Positions 35,551 through 45,517 are shown, numbered from the stretch's first letter. The stretch: 64,000 nt of DNA from Ensifer oleiphilus (GCF_013371465.1 NZ_JABWDU010000003.1:1-64000); one strand, 5' to 3'. Notes: a model not told the origin generated them from the sequence alone. A program made the numbers and translations.

Positions 35551-35785
35551 GGGAACGACGGCGCTGCGACAGCTCCTTTGCGATCGCGTGGACGTGTCTC
35601 TATCTTTCCAGCGCCAGGATCTGGGTCTCCAAACGTTAAAGTTGGAGCCAGCGAATGGTTTTTTCATATGCAGCACACGAACCGTACCGCAGATATAGAC
35701 GCCAACACCGACGTCCGTTAGCGCAGCGGCGAATGGGCAAATGACCCTACCGCGACACCCAAGTATCGGATCGAGCGGAAGGCGA
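35551..35785. other. Leader between riboswitch and thiO, no gene seen
   Basis: In related rhizobia thiC lies in this position. I find no thiC coding remnant here, only frames lacking start signals. It may be expression-platform RNA, or the scar of a thiC deletion. Confidence 0.45.
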
Positions 35786-36781
35786 ATGCAACCGGTGGCC
35801 ATTAAGGGAGCGGGAGTCGTCGGTCTTGTCACGGCCTACGAACTGGCGCGTCGCGGCATCGAGGTCGAGATTGTCGAGCGGGCTGAACGCATTGGCGCCG
35901 GTGCATCCTGGTTTGCCGGTGGCATGCTGGCACCCTGGTGTGAGCGCGAAGGTGCCGACGAGAAAGTCGAACGCGTCGGTGCGACAGCCATTGAGTGGTG
36001 GCAGGCGGCGCTGCCCGACAAAGTCGCGCAGGAGGGCACACTTGTCGTCGCCGCCCCACGTGACACTCGCGAGCTCGATCGGTTTTCGACACGAACCACC
36101 GGGTACAGATGGCTTGATGCCGACGAGATAGCCGCACTGGAACCGGATCTGGCCGGCCGCTTCTCGCGTGCACTCTTCTTCCCGAAGGAAGCGCATCTCG
36201 ATCCAAGAGAGGCGCTGTCATCACTCCATGACACTTTAGTGGCCATGGGCGCGCGTTTTCACTTCGGCCAGACGCGCGATCCCACCCTCGACCTCCATGT
36301 CTCTTGGTGTATCGATTGCACCGGCCATGCCAGGCTCCCGGATGACGCGGCTCTGCGGGGCGTGCGTGGCGAGATGCTCTATCTGCGCACCGGCGACATT
36401 CGGCTGTCGCGTCCGGTGCGCTTCCTGCATCCACGACACCCCATCTATGTCGTTCCACGGCGTGAGCGCGTCTTCATGGTCGGGGCAACAATGATTGAGA
36501 GCGAATTGTCCGGTCCTATCGCGGCACGGTCACTGATGGAGCTCTTGAACGCCGCCTACGCCCTGCACCCGGCCTTCGGCGAGGCGCAGATTACTGAAAC
36601 TGGAACTGGTATTCGCCCCGCCTACCCCGACAATCTGCCGAGGATCACGAGAAGCGGCTCAATCTATTCCCTGAACGGCATGTATCGACACGGTTTCCTG
36701 CTCTCGCCGGCCCTAGCGCACGACGTTGCCGAACTTCTGCTCAACCCGGACCACGGATCGGAGTTCTATGATGAACCTTAA
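35786..36781 (+). CDS. thiO: Glycine oxidase ThiO
   Basis: FAD enzyme that converts glycine to dehydroglycine for thiazole synthesis. 331 aa from the ATG at 35786; upstream in-frame ATG at 35741 would add 15 residues before the flavin-binding strand. N-terminal dinucleotide motif IKGAGVVGLVTAYELARRG, then EIVERAERIGAGAS and FAGGMLAPW. The C-terminal RPAYPDNLPRI and LNGMYRHGFLLSPALA are DAO/ThiO-typical. First gene of thiOSGE; its end overlaps thiS. Confidence 0.95.
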   Translation: MQPVAIKGAGVVGLVTAYELARRGIEVEIVERAERIGAGASWFAGGMLAPWCEREGADEKVERVGATAIEWWQAALPDKVAQEGTLVVAAPRDTRELDRFSTRTTGYRWLDADEIAALEPDLAGRFSRALFFPKEAHLDPREALSSLHDTLVAMGARFHFGQTRDPTLDLHVSWCIDCTGHARLPDDAALRGVRGEMLYLRTGDIRLSRPVRFLHPRHPIYVVPRRERVFMVGATMIESELSGPIAARSLMELLNAAYALHPAFGEAQITETGTGIRPAYPDNLPRITRSGSIYSLNGMYRHGFLLSPALAHDVAELLLNPDHGSEFYDEP

Positions 36782-36968
36782 TGTCAATGGCGAAGAGCAC
36801 GAGATCGCTTGCTCAACGCTCGCCGAACTGATGGCAGCACTCGACTATGAAGGAAGCTGGCTGGCGACCGCTGTCAACGGCGAACTTGTGCACGCGGCCG
36901 ACCGCGATGGATGGCGCTTGCGCGATCATGATCGCATCGAAATTCTCTCGCCGATGAAAGGTGGCTGA
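36771..36968 (+). CDS. thiS: Sulfur carrier protein ThiS
   Basis: Product of 65 aa with the ubiquitin-like carrier fold and the diagnostic C-terminal Gly-Gly (ILSPMKGG), which is thiocarboxylated to donate sulfur to the thiazole. Two adjacent ATGs (36768 and 36771) overlap the thiO end; [12 protein letters not shown] is the typical start. It is followed 2 bp later by thiG, its partner. Confidence 0.93.
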   Translation: MNLNVNGEEHEIACSTLAELMAALDYEGSWLATAVNGELVHAADRDGWRLRDHDRIEILSPMKGG

Positions 36969-36970
36969 AC

Positions 36971-37744
36971 ATGCTGCAAGTCTACGACACGGAAATCACC
37001 TCGAGACTATTCCTGGGCACTGCGGGCTACCCCTCTCCGGCCGTGCTTTCGGACGCCGTGCGAGCTTCAGGGACACAAATCATCACGGTCTCGTTGAGGA
37101 GAGAAACAGCCGGCGGCAAAGCGGGAGGTGCGTTTTTCGAACTGATCCGCGGGCTCGGGACGAAAATACTGCCGAACACCGCCGGCTGCCACACTACCAA
37201 GGAGGCGGTGCTCACTGCCAAGATGGCGCGCGAAGTTTTCAAGACGAACTGGATCAAGCTCGAAGTGATCGGCAATCAAGACACATTGCAACCGGATGTG
37301 TTCGCGCTGGTCGAAGCCGCACGGATCCTTTCGAACGAAGGCTTCGAGGTCTTTCCCTATACGACCGACGATCTGGTTGTTGCCGAACGCCTGGTGGAAG
37401 CTGGTTGCCGCGTGCTGATGCCCTGGTGTGCTCCGATCGGCAGTGCCATGGGGCCGCAAAACCTGTCCGCCTTGAGGTCGATGCGGGCGCATTTCCCTGA
37501 TGTGACTTTGATTGTCGATGCGGGCATCGGCCGTCCTTCGCATGCAACGACGGTGATGGAGCTCGGGTTCGATGCCGTGCTCCTGAACACGGCGGTGGCC
37601 GGTGCCGGAAATCCGGCCGTGATGGCGTCGGGTTTCGCCAAGGCGGTCGAGGCCGGTCGGTTGGCTTTTGAAGCCGGCATGCTAGAACCGAGAGACATGG
37701 CTGTCCCCTCCACCCCGGTGATCGGAAAGGCGGTCTTCTCATGA
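36971..37744 (+). CDS. thiG: Thiazole synthase ThiG
   Basis: Builds the thiazole phosphate from dehydroglycine, deoxyxylulose 5-phosphate and ThiS-thiocarboxylate. The 257-aa TIM barrel includes [47 protein letters not shown] with the Schiff-base Lys, and [20 protein letters not shown] plus [17 protein letters not shown]. It lies between thiS and thiE, with a 4-bp overlap with thiE. Confidence 0.96.
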   Translation: MLQVYDTEITSRLFLGTAGYPSPAVLSDAVRASGTQIITVSLRRETAGGKAGGAFFELIRGLGTKILPNTAGCHTTKEAVLTAKMAREVFKTNWIKLEVIGNQDTLQPDVFALVEAARILSNEGFEVFPYTTDDLVVAERLVEAGCRVLMPWCAPIGSAMGPQNLSALRSMRAHFPDVTLIVDAGIGRPSHATTVMELGFDAVLLNTAVAGAGNPAVMASGFAKAVEAGRLAFEAGMLEPRDMAVPSTPVIGKAVFS

Positions 37745-38358
37745 GGCTCGATCCCTTCTACCTCATTGTCGACAGGGCCCATTGGGTCGAACGACTCGTT
37801 CCAATCGGGGTCAAACTGGTCCAGCTTCGCATCAAGGAAAGACCCGACAGCGAGGTTCGTCGCGACATTCGCATTTCCAGGGCCATATGCGACAGACACG
37901 GTTGCCAACTTGTCATCAACGACCATTGGCGCGTGGCGATCGACGAAGGCTGCGATTTCGTTCATCTCGGTCAGGAAGATCTGGAGCAAGCTGACGTTGC
38001 CGCAATCCGTGGGGCCGGACTGAAGCTCGGCATCAGCACACATGACGAGGCCGAGCTCGAAATGGCGCTCTCAGTTGCGCCCGACTATGTCGCTCTGGGA
38101 CCGGTCTATCCGACCGTTCTCAAAAAGATGAAATGGGCGCCGCAGGGGCTTGCCCGCCTCACCACATGGAAGAAGAAGATCGGATCGACCCCGCTGGTTG
38201 CGATCGGTGGACTGAACCTTGAACGCATTGATGGCGTCCTCACGCATGGCGCGGATTGCGCCGCGGTCGTCACCGACATTACACGTAGCCAGGATCCCGA
38301 GGGCAGAACACGGCAATGGATCGCTGCAACCTCACGCGGGCGCATTGCGCCAGCTTGA
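37741..38358 (+). CDS. thiE: Thiamine-phosphate synthase ThiE (copy 1)
   Basis: Joins hydroxymethylpyrimidine pyrophosphate to thiazole phosphate. 205 aa. Family landmarks: [60 protein letters not shown] and [11 protein letters not shown]. It differs strongly from the second thiE at 48432-49091. Last gene of thiOSGE. Confidence 0.94.
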   Translation: MRLDPFYLIVDRAHWVERLVPIGVKLVQLRIKERPDSEVRRDIRISRAICDRHGCQLVINDHWRVAIDEGCDFVHLGQEDLEQADVAAIRGAGLKLGISTHDEAELEMALSVAPDYVALGPVYPTVLKKMKWAPQGLARLTTWKKKIGSTPLVAIGGLNLERIDGVLTHGADCAAVVTDITRSQDPEGRTRQWIAATSRGRIAPA

Positions 38359-38611
38359 ACGAGATCTTCGTTTCCCGCCCATCGCCGGCTGGGCACTCCG
38401 TGAAACCGACTTCGTGGGCGTTGTGCCCACGTTGGTTGTGCTGCACGGACCAGAAAAGGATGAGCGTACCAGGCGGCGGCCGCTATCGCGGCCAGAGCCC
38501 GTTCGCGCGCGGCTTGACCGGTTCAAAAGGGTCGCCGCAGGAGGTTCAGCGCAAGCGCCGGCCGCAGGCCGGGAACCGGGACCGACTACCCCCGGCAAGC
38601 CGCTCCGCACA

Positions 38612-38832
38612 CTCGAGATATTTTCGCTCTTCGCGATCGGGCGTCGATCGACTCGGCGGTTTCTGCGATGTCCGGCAAGCTCGAGGCCGAAGCAATCGCT
38701 TCGGGACACAATCCTGGCATGGCTGACGCGCTCATCGCCGGAACGGCGAAGGCCCATGACTTGACGGTGGTAACGCTGAACCTGCGGCATTTTGAGCCGT
38801 TCGGCATCGACCTCATGGCGGTACCTGTTTGA
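38612..38832 (+). pseudogene. C-terminal remnant of a VapC-type PIN-domain toxin
   Basis: The frame ending at the TGA (38830-38832) reads ALRDRASIDSAVSAMSGKLE, then GHNPGMADALIAGTAKAHDL and TVVTLNLRHFEPFGIDL, matching the second half of VapC (the acidic MADALIAGTA helix and VVTLNLRHFEPFG). No start or N-terminal half with the first catalytic Asp is intact, and no vapB antitoxin remains. A dead toxin-antitoxin relic next to the repC remnant. Confidence 0.8.
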
Positions 38833-38972
38833 GCGGAGCAAGTGCTTCGGCACCAGATTGGGCGACATTCCACCTTAGATCAAAATGCCTGTGTGACGCC
38901 TCGATACCAATGACGAATGCCAAGTGGCTATCGCGAACATCGCGCCAGCCCGAATCATCATCGCCGGTTCAA

Positions 38973-39200
38973 CTACTCCAGGCTTCTCGGGAGCGAATCC
39001 GACACATCGAACTGTAGCTTAGTCGCAAAATTCGCCTCCCCCGGTGTGTGAAGTCTCTTGATTTCGTCCAGCTTGGCGCGCAACAGCGCCATGACCATTG
39101 GCCAAGTCGAGAGTTTTCCTTCCCTTGCCTTGTCGGTCAGGCTGAGCAGATAGCCGCTGGCGCTGTTGATCTGGTCTGCACGCTGGCAGATCGTATGCAT
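38973..39200 (-). pseudogene. C-terminal remnant of a RepC replication initiator
   Basis: The minus-strand frame reads CQRADQINSASGYLLSLTDK followed by AREGKLSTWPMVMALLRAKL, closely resembling the end of RepC from repABC plasmids (the GYLRSLT and FSTWPMLMAL region). The N-terminal DNA-binding part is missing, so it cannot initiate replication. It suggests that a repABC plasmid was once fused into this molecule. Confidence 0.65.
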
Positions 39201-39249
39201 ACACTCAAGGCCGCAGGATATTGGATCGCAGGCATGTTATCATTTCGGC

Positions 39250-39483
39250 ATGGATATCGATGAGGACAAGATCGACAACGCTGTCCTGGCGCTACTTTGG
39301 CTGACGGTGCATGACGGGCGTCGGGCGTGGAAGGGTTTTGATTGGGATACGACAGATCGGTTGTTCAAAAAGGGCCTGATCGGCGATCCGGCGAACAAGA
39401 CGAAGTCATTGATCTTGACGGATGAAGGCCTCGAGCGCTCGGAGGAGCTTTTTCGAGCATTGTTTACTCGGCAGCCGCGATAA
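39250..39483 (+). CDS. DUF6429 family protein
   Basis: Product of 77 aa: MDIDEDKIDNAVLALLWLTV, then RAWKGFDWDTTDRLFKKGLI and LTDEGLERSEELF, the DUF6429 pattern. Small helical protein, function unknown. I used the ATG at 39250 because the family begins MDIDEDKID. Its 3' end overlaps the degenerate IS66 C-terminus on the other strand by 20 bp, so it may be an old passenger gene of that element. Confidence 0.8.
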   Translation: MDIDEDKIDNAVLALLWLTVHDGRRAWKGFDWDTTDRLFKKGLIGDPANKTKSLILTDEGLERSEELFRALFTRQPR

Positions 39484-39615
39484 CGGTCTCTTTCGCTTTC
39501 CGGTTCCAAGGCCAGAGCTGGTCAATCTTCCAGACAGGATGATTAATCATGCGGGCGAGCGCGTCGGCAAGGCAAGCTTGAGGATCGATGTCATTGAGCG
39601 TGGCCTCATTGGATG
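39464..39615 (-). pseudogene. IS66-family transposase (TnpC) C-terminal remnant
   Basis: Minus-strand translation ATLNDIDPQACLADALARMI, then HPVWKIDQLWPWNRK, is the characteristic end of IS66 TnpC (LNDVDPQAWLADVLARI...IDELLPW). The rest of the transposase is absent; upstream sequence switches to unrelated frames. A truncated relic. Confidence 0.85.
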
Positions 39616-40128
39616 CCAGTAAGGGGTTCATTCCCCGCCCGCCGTGATCAATTACGATCGCACAATGCACTCGCGCTTGATCATCTATTTGAGGCCTATG
39701 CAACGACCACACAGGAACGTGACCGCGAACGGCAAAACCCGCGTGTTTTGAAGCGCCTGACCGACTTGGAAGCAAAGTGCGCAAAGATTGAAGAGAAAGT
39801 GTGCCTGCTTCTCGATGTTGTGAAAATGCCGCAGGCAGGCCGCTGATGTAGCGGAAAGAACGCCAAGCCGTCCCTTTGCTGCGGACGAAACGGTAGGATA
39901 CAGCCCGCACGGGCTCACTGAAAGCATCCACAAAAACTGGCGCTTAGAAACACTCCCGTTGCGGCCGATGGAATACAAATTCTATCGTCATATTTGCATT
40001 GCATATTCATTTCATTTCGTTTCTACTGGTTTTGGGTTTCGCAGCGAAGGTTGCGCAAGCTTCGATCGAGGAGGATCGATTTCGCCGGGCATGCCTGATG
40101 ACCTGGCTTTTGAGAAATGGGAGGAATC
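39616..40128. other. Intergenic region before ugpB, no firm gene
   Basis: 513 bp between the IS66 remnant and ugpB. A 77-codon plus-strand frame (39613-39846) contains a coiled-coil-like LTDLEAKCAKIEEKVCLLLD but has no ribosome-binding site. It probably includes IS-derived sequence and the ugp promoter. Confidence 0.35.
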
Positions 40129-41436
40129 ATGTTCAGACATTTGAACTGGACCGTCGTGGTCGCGTCCGCATTTTCAGCTGGCCTTGCTTCAAACGCATTG
40201 GCCGCTACCGAGCTTTCCTGGTGGCACGCCATGACCGGTGCCAACAACGAAGTTGTCGATAAACTCGCCAAGGAATTCAACGATAGCCAGAGCGCCTACA
40301 AGGTGGTTCCGGTCTTCAAGGGCACCTACCCGGAAACGTTGAACGCCGGCATCGCCGCGTTCCGCTCCAAGCAGGCGCCCGCCATCCTGCAGGTCTTCGA
40401 TGCCGGCAGTGGCGTGATGCTGGGCGCTGAAGGTGCCATGCTGCCGGTGGCCGATGTTCTGAAAAAGGGCGGCTTCGAGTTCAATAAGGACCAGTATCTG
40501 CCGGGTATCGTCGCCTATTATTCGAAGGCCGACGGCACGATGCTGTCCTTCCCCTACAACTCGTCCTCGCCGATCCTTTATTACAACAAGGATGCGTTTA
40601 CCAAAGCGGGGCTTGACGCGGACAAGCCGCCGAAGACCTGGCCGGAAGTGTTCGATGCTGCCAAGAAAATCAAGGCGAGCGGTGCCTCGGCCTGCGGTTT
40701 CACGTCCACATGGCTGACATGGATCCAGACCGAGAACTTCGCCGCCTGGAACAACGTCCCTTATGGCACCAACGAGAACGGTCTTGCCGGGCTTGACGTT
40801 GAACTGAAGATCGACGCGCCGCTGTTCGTCCAGCATTTTCAGGCTATCGCCGACCTCGCCAAGGATGGCACGTTCCGCTATGGCGGCCGCACCTCGGAAG
40901 CCAAGCAGCTCTTCATGTCCGGTGAATGCGCCATTTTGACGGAATCATCCGGCGGTCTCGGCGACATCATCAAGTCGGGCCTGAATTACGGCATCGGCCA
41001 GTTGCCCTATTATGAGGGCAACGGCCCGCAGAACACCATCCCGGGCGGTGCAAGCCTCTGGGTCTTCGGCGGTAAATCTGACGATGAATACAAGGGCATC
41101 GCCGAATTCTTCAACTTCCTGTCGAAGACGGAAATCCAGGCACGCCTTCATCAGGTGTCGGGCTACCTGCCCGTCACTCTCGCCGCCTACGAGGAAACCA
41201 AGAAGTCGGGCTTTTATGAAAAGAACCCCGGCCGCGAAACGCCAATCCTGCAGATGATGGGCAAGGCGCCGACGGAAAACTCCAAGGGCGTGCGGCTCGT
41301 CAATCTTCCGCAGGTGAGAGATATTCTCAACGAAGAGTTCGAGGCGATGCTTGCAGGGCAGAAGGATGCACAGGCGGCCCTGACCGAAGGCACCAAGAAA
41401 GCGAATGCCGCAATCGCCGCGGCCATCGGCAACTAA
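40129..41436 (+). CDS. ugpB: sn-Glycerol-3-phosphate-binding protein UgpB
   Basis: Periplasmic receptor for the Ugp importer. 435 aa from an ATG directly after ATGGGAGGAATC (an earlier ATG is part of this site). Signal peptide ~26 residues (ALA-ATE). The mature start TELSWWHAMTGANNEVVDKL, the SFPYNSSSPILYYNKDAF segment and the FRYGGRTSEAKQLFMSGECA region are typical of UgpB. A strong hairpin between ugpB and ugpA should favour high receptor-to-permease ratio. Confidence 0.94.
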   Translation: MFRHLNWTVVVASAFSAGLASNALAATELSWWHAMTGANNEVVDKLAKEFNDSQSAYKVVPVFKGTYPETLNAGIAAFRSKQAPAILQVFDAGSGVMLGAEGAMLPVADVLKKGGFEFNKDQYLPGIVAYYSKADGTMLSFPYNSSSPILYYNKDAFTKAGLDADKPPKTWPEVFDAAKKIKASGASACGFTSTWLTWIQTENFAAWNNVPYGTNENGLAGLDVELKIDAPLFVQHFQAIADLAKDGTFRYGGRTSEAKQLFMSGECAILTESSGGLGDIIKSGLNYGIGQLPYYEGNGPQNTIPGGASLWVFGGKSDDEYKGIAEFFNFLSKTEIQARLHQVSGYLPVTLAAYEETKKSGFYEKNPGRETPILQMMGKAPTENSKGVRLVNLPQVRDILNEEFEAMLAGQKDAQAALTEGTKKANAAIAAAIGN

Positions 41437-41448
41437 CGACGCAATAGA

Positions 41449-41479
41449 GGCCTGCCCCGGGCACGAACCGGGGCGGGCC
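41449..41479 (+). promoter_or_regulatory. Strong intercistronic hairpin between ugpB and ugpA
   Basis: GGCCTGCCCCGG pairs with CCGGGGCGGGCC (12 bp, one G-U) around a 7-nt loop. It begins 12 bp after the ugpB stop and lacks a T-run. Hairpins like this behind binding-protein genes usually stabilise the upstream message or partly terminate, giving more receptor than permease. Confidence 0.7.
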
Positions 41480-41507
41480 CTCTCCTCGCGCAAAGAAGGG
41501 TGTCGCT

Positions 41508-42389
41508 TTGCAGCCTGTCGTCTTCCCCAACAAAATCCTGCCTTATCTCCTGCTCGCGCCGCAGATCGTGCTGACGGTCGTCTTTTTCTTTTGGCCGGCG
41601 AGCCAGGCGCTCTATCAATCCGTCCTGCGTGAAGATCCGTTCGGCCTGAAGTCAGGCTTTGTCGGGCTTGCCAATTTTCGCGCCGTGCTCTCCAACCCGG
41701 ACTATCTCCACTCCCTCAAGGTGACGGTCGTCTTCAGCCTGTCAACGGCATTGCTGTCGATGGCGGTTGCCCTCCTGCTCGCGACTGCGGCGGACCGGGT
41801 GGTGCGCGGCAAAAACATCTACCGTACCCTGCTGATCTGGCCCTATGCGGTCGCACCGGCCGTGGCCGGCATGCTGTGGCTGTTCATGTTCAATCCGGCG
41901 ATGGGCACATTCGCCTATATGCTGAGGCGCAACGGAGTTGCCTGGGACCCGCTCCTGAATGGCGACCAGGCCATGGCGCTGGTGATCGTTGCGGCCGCCT
42001 GGAAGCAGATCAGCTACAACTTCCTGTTCTTCGTCGCCGGCCTGCAAGCGATCCCTAAATCGCTGATCGAGGCAGCCTCGATCGATGGTGCGCGCGGAGC
42101 GCGGCGCTTCTGGACGATCGTCTTCCCGCTGCTGGCGCCCACCACCTTTTTCCTGCTCGTGGTCAACACGGTCTACGCGTTCTTCGACACGTTCGGCATT
42201 ATCCATGCGGTGACCGGCGGCGGTCCGGCTAAGGCAACGGAAACCCTCGTCTACAAGGTCTACAATGACGGCTTCGTCAATCTCAACCTCGGCAGCTCGG
42301 CGGCACAATCGGTCATTCTCATGGTCATCGTGGTCGCATTGACGGCGTTCCAGTTCCGCTTCGTCGAGAAGCGGGTTCATTACTCATGA
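41508..42389 (+). CDS. ugpA: Glycerol-3-phosphate ABC permease UgpA
   Basis: Product of 293 aa starting at TTG (41508) behind AAGAAGGG. Six membrane helices and the EAA loop [20 protein letters not shown] are visible. It pairs with UgpE. The sequence ([21 protein letters not shown] at the start, [20 protein letters not shown] near the end) is typical of UgpA. It lies 9 bp before ugpE. Confidence 0.94.
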   Translation: MQPVVFPNKILPYLLLAPQIVLTVVFFFWPASQALYQSVLREDPFGLKSGFVGLANFRAVLSNPDYLHSLKVTVVFSLSTALLSMAVALLLATAADRVVRGKNIYRTLLIWPYAVAPAVAGMLWLFMFNPAMGTFAYMLRRNGVAWDPLLNGDQAMALVIVAAAWKQISYNFLFFVAGLQAIPKSLIEAASIDGARGARRFWTIVFPLLAPTTFFLLVVNTVYAFFDTFGIIHAVTGGGPAKATETLVYKVYNDGFVNLNLGSSAAQSVILMVIVVALTAFQFRFVEKRVHYS

Positions 42390-42398
42390 GGCGCGCCG

Positions 42399-43247
42399 AT
42401 GATTGAGAAACGTCCCATTGCCAATTTCATCGGCCATCTCGTGCTGATCATCGGCGTCATCATCGTCGCCTTTCCGATCTACTATACCTTCATTGCGTCG
42501 AGCCGGACGTCGGTCGAGATCATCCGCCCGCCGATGTCCTTGACCCTCGGCGATCAACTGAGCGAGAACTACACGGAGGCGATGTCTGAGGGCGTCGAGC
42601 GCGTGGTCGGTGTCAGCCTTGAGCGGCTGTTGTTCAATTCGACCGTCGTTGCGATTGCGATCGCGGTCGGCAAGATCGTCATCTCGTTCCTGTCGGCTTT
42701 CGCGATCGTGTTCTTCCGCTTTCCTCTGAAGATGGTCTTCTTCTGGATGATCTTCATCACGCTCATGCTGCCGGTCGAGGTACGTATCCTGCCCACCTAC
42801 AAGGTGATCGTCGACCTCGGCCTGATCGACACCTATGCCGGCCTGACGCTGCCGCTAATGGCGTCGGCAACCGCGACCTTTCTCTTCCGGCAATTCTTCC
42901 TGACGATCCCGGGAGAACTGGTCGAAGCGGCACGCATCGACAATGCCGGGCCCTTTCGCTTCATGCGCGACATCTTGCTTCCGCTTTCAAAAACCAACAT
43001 CGCCGCCCTGTTCGTTATCCTCTTCATCTATGGCTGGACGCAATATCTCTGGCCGTTGCTGGTGACAAACGACGCCAAGATGAACACCATCATTATCGGC
43101 CTGCGTCGCATGGTCGATTTCACCGACGCCTCGACCCCCTGGAACTACGTGATGGTGACGGCGATCCTTGCGATCATCCCGCCGATCCTCGTCGTCGTCC
43201 TGATGCAGCGCTGGTTCGTCAAAGGACTTGTGGAGACTGAGAAGTAA
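42399..43247 (+). CDS. ugpE: Glycerol-3-phosphate ABC permease UgpE
   Basis: Product of 282 aa, six membrane helices, EAA loop [20 protein letters not shown]. The C-terminus ends [13 protein letters not shown], as in UgpE. It forms the heterodimeric channel with UgpA. Its last base overlaps the ugpC start. Confidence 0.94.
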   Translation: MIEKRPIANFIGHLVLIIGVIIVAFPIYYTFIASSRTSVEIIRPPMSLTLGDQLSENYTEAMSEGVERVVGVSLERLLFNSTVVAIAIAVGKIVISFLSAFAIVFFRFPLKMVFFWMIFITLMLPVEVRILPTYKVIVDLGLIDTYAGLTLPLMASATATFLFRQFFLTIPGELVEAARIDNAGPFRFMRDILLPLSKTNIAALFVILFIYGWTQYLWPLLVTNDAKMNTIIIGLRRMVDFTDASTPWNYVMVTAILAIIPPILVVVLMQRWFVKGLVETEK

Positions 43248-44299
43248 TGGCTCAAATTACCTTAAACAACGTCCGCAAGGTCTATGGCGGCAATATCGAG
43301 GCGATCAAGGGTGTGTCTCTCCAGATCGATGATGGTGAACTCGTCGTTCTCGTCGGCCCTTCCGGATGCGGCAAGTCCACCCTTTTGCGCATGATCGCCG
43401 GACTTGAAAGCATCAGCTCCGGCGAGATCGCCATTGGTGACAGGACGGTCAACGATCTGGAGCCGGCCGAGCGCGATATCGCGATGGTGTTTCAGAACTA
43501 CGCGCTTTATCCGCATATGACCGTTCACCAGAACCTTGCCTATGGGCTGAAGAACCGCAATACCCCGAAGGACGAGATCGAACGGCGTATCGCCAAGGCC
43601 GCCAAAACACTGGAAATCGAACCCTATCTCCAGCGCAAACCGCGCCAGCTTTCCGGCGGTCAGCGACAGCGCGTCGCCATGGGGCGAGCGATCGTGCGCG
43701 AACCCGCGGCGTTCCTGTTCGACGAACCGCTCTCGAACCTCGACGCCAAGCTGAGGGGGCAGATGCGCATCGAAATCAAGCGCCTGCAACGGTCTCTTGG
43801 CACGACCAGCGTCTATGTCACGCACGACCAGATGGAGGCAATGACGCTTGCCGACAAGCTGGTGGTGGTCAACGGCGGGCAGATCGAGCAGGTCGGATCG
43901 CCAATCGAACTTTACGAAAAGCCGGCAACGACCTTTGTCGCGACCTTCATCGGCTCACCGTCGATGAACCTTCTCAAACATGCAGAAACCCTTGAGGGCT
44001 GGTCGATCTCAGCCAACGTGCCGAAACCAAAAGGCGCATTCACCATCGGCATCCGCCCGGAAGACCTCGCAGTCTGTGAACCCACCGCGACAGACTTTGA
44101 TTTCACCGCCAAGGTCCGAATCGACAGCATCGAACTCGTTGGAGCGGAAAGCTACGTGCATGGCAAATTCGCCAATGGTCAGGATCTAGTGTTCCGAGTT
44201 CCAGGCCGCTCGGTAAGGCAGATCGACGATCATGTCATGGTCGGAGCGAAGGCCAAGGACCTGCATGTGTTCGATGATAGGGGTCGGCGCGTGGCCTAA
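43247..44299 (+). CDS. ugpC: Glycerol-3-phosphate ABC ATPase UgpC
   Basis: Product of 350 aa, the standard length. Walker [14 protein letters not shown], signature [15 protein letters not shown], Walker [13 protein letters not shown]-loop [10 protein letters not shown], then a TOBE-like domain ([12 protein letters not shown]). It completes ugpBAEC, which imports glycerol-3-phosphate and glycerophosphodiesters, often under phosphate (PhoB) control; I did not find a clear Pho box upstream. Confidence 0.95.
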   Translation: MAQITLNNVRKVYGGNIEAIKGVSLQIDDGELVVLVGPSGCGKSTLLRMIAGLESISSGEIAIGDRTVNDLEPAERDIAMVFQNYALYPHMTVHQNLAYGLKNRNTPKDEIERRIAKAAKTLEIEPYLQRKPRQLSGGQRQRVAMGRAIVREPAAFLFDEPLSNLDAKLRGQMRIEIKRLQRSLGTTSVYVTHDQMEAMTLADKLVVVNGGQIEQVGSPIELYEKPATTFVATFIGSPSMNLLKHAETLEGWSISANVPKPKGAFTIGIRPEDLAVCEPTATDFDFTAKVRIDSIELVGAESYVHGKFANGQDLVFRVPGRSVRQIDDHVMVGAKAKDLHVFDDRGRRVA

Positions 44300-44435
44300 C
44301 ACCGTGAGCACTTGGCGGGCGGAGAACCGGCTAAGGTCGCTTCGCACGTCAGCGCTATTTAGCCCCGACCCGCGCTTCGATCGCGAAACTAACGAAGAAT
44401 ATCAAGAATGCAGCACAACCACCTAATATCGTTTT

Positions 44436-45395
44436 CTATTCTCCGAACTTTCTGGCACTTTCGACTTCTGCTTTGAGCCTCTCGAGGTGACTACGGCAAG
44501 CTTTTTCCACGAGATCGATCAGGGTTTCGGTCCGGTCCAGGAGCCACACCAATGCCTCCTCAGTAATCTCATAATGTCTTGAATAGCGTGCCTTTACATA
44601 GGCTTCGTTGACGATGTTAAACCAAGCAGAGAAACGCTGTTGGTCGCGCGACCAGACCTCCGCCAGCTCGCGATTCTGCTCTTCGGCAAGACCACGCAGG
44701 AAATTCAGATTGTGGGATGCCGGACTGTAATTCGTCAGCACAAGTAACAGGGTGGAGTAGGCCTGCTCGATTGACTGATGCAAAAGAAAGGAGGCCTCTT
44801 TCCACATACTCGCCGTCGCCGCGGAACGAGAGAGCTGCAGAAAGTTAACCGCAGTAACTATCCGTGCTTCGTAATGCTCCTTCGCCACACGATGCGCATC
44901 TGCCGGTGTCAGCGGTTTCGGAATTGCTAAAGGCTCATCATCGAGTTCGTAGAGCACTACGCCGTCGCGCCGAATGTCGACAAAGAAATACCTTCCGTCA
45001 TAGAGAGCGGTATTCACTTCGCGGCGGGAGTGGACGATCAAGCTAACCGGTGTTTCAACTCCGGTGAGACGCAGCAATCGGTCCTGCGCCTTCGCCCAAT
45101 AGCGCGCGAAATCCGTCAGCTTGCTGTTGTTCACAACAACAAGGATATCGTAGTCCGAGCGGTAACCCTTTTTCGTGTGCGGCTCATCCACCCAGTTTCC
45201 GCGTGCGTAAGACCCGAACAAAATGATCTTCAGTATGCGTCCACGTTTCTTGAAGTCGGCAGTCCCGTCCTTAAGCGCATCCTCGAACTCCTCATGCAGC
45301 ACCTCCACCACGCGAGCGAGTTCGCGCTGCTTACGCTCAGGAAGATGAGCGATGCTCGATTTCATCGGCGCGTGGCTGTGTTGTGGACCCTGCAT
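44436..45395 (-). CDS. MNT nucleotidyltransferase-HEPN fusion protein
   Basis: Product of 319 aa. The N-terminal minimal nucleotidyltransferase domain has KIILFGSYARGNW and the catalytic pair in YRSDYDILVV (GSx...DxD). The C-terminal ~140 residues are a HEPN domain (EASFLLHQSIEQAYSTLLLV, SHNLNFL, then KARYSRHYEIT), with an R-Y-S-R-H stretch in place of a clear Rx4-6H RNase motif. MNT and HEPN proteins often form two-gene toxin-antitoxin pairs in which MNT AMPylates HEPN. Here both are on one chain. A second start at 45365 is possible. Confidence 0.88.
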   Translation of the reverse strand: MQGPQHSHAPMKSSIAHLPERKQRELARVVEVLHEEFEDALKDGTADFKKRGRILKIILFGSYARGNWVDEPHTKKGYRSDYDILVVVNNSKLTDFARYWAKAQDRLLRLTGVETPVSLIVHSRREVNTALYDGRYFFVDIRRDGVVLYELDDEPLAIPKPLTPADAHRVAKEHYEARIVTAVNFLQLSRSAATASMWKEASFLLHQSIEQAYSTLLLVLTNYSPASHNLNFLRGLAEEQNRELAEVWSRDQQRFSAWFNIVNEAYVKARYSRHYEITEEALVWLLDRTETLIDLVEKACRSHLERLKAEVESARKFGE

Positions 45396-45517
45396 TTATC
45401 AACCTGTGGCATGTGACTCGCGACACTCTAAACCGCGGGCATGGCAGTGAGAACCCTAGCAATATCATGAAAAGCAAGAAGATTTCAGCGTTAGCGGTTT
45501 TCACCGACTATGCACTC

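Noticed and set aside
35551-35785. Search for thiC remnant in the thiO leader
   Set aside because: No segment in any frame matched ThiC signatures, so loss rather than decay in place is the simpler reading.
39613-39846. 77-codon coiled-coil-like plus-strand frame
   Set aside because: Begins inside the IS66 relic and has no ribosome-binding site; could be real but evidence is too thin to list as a gene.
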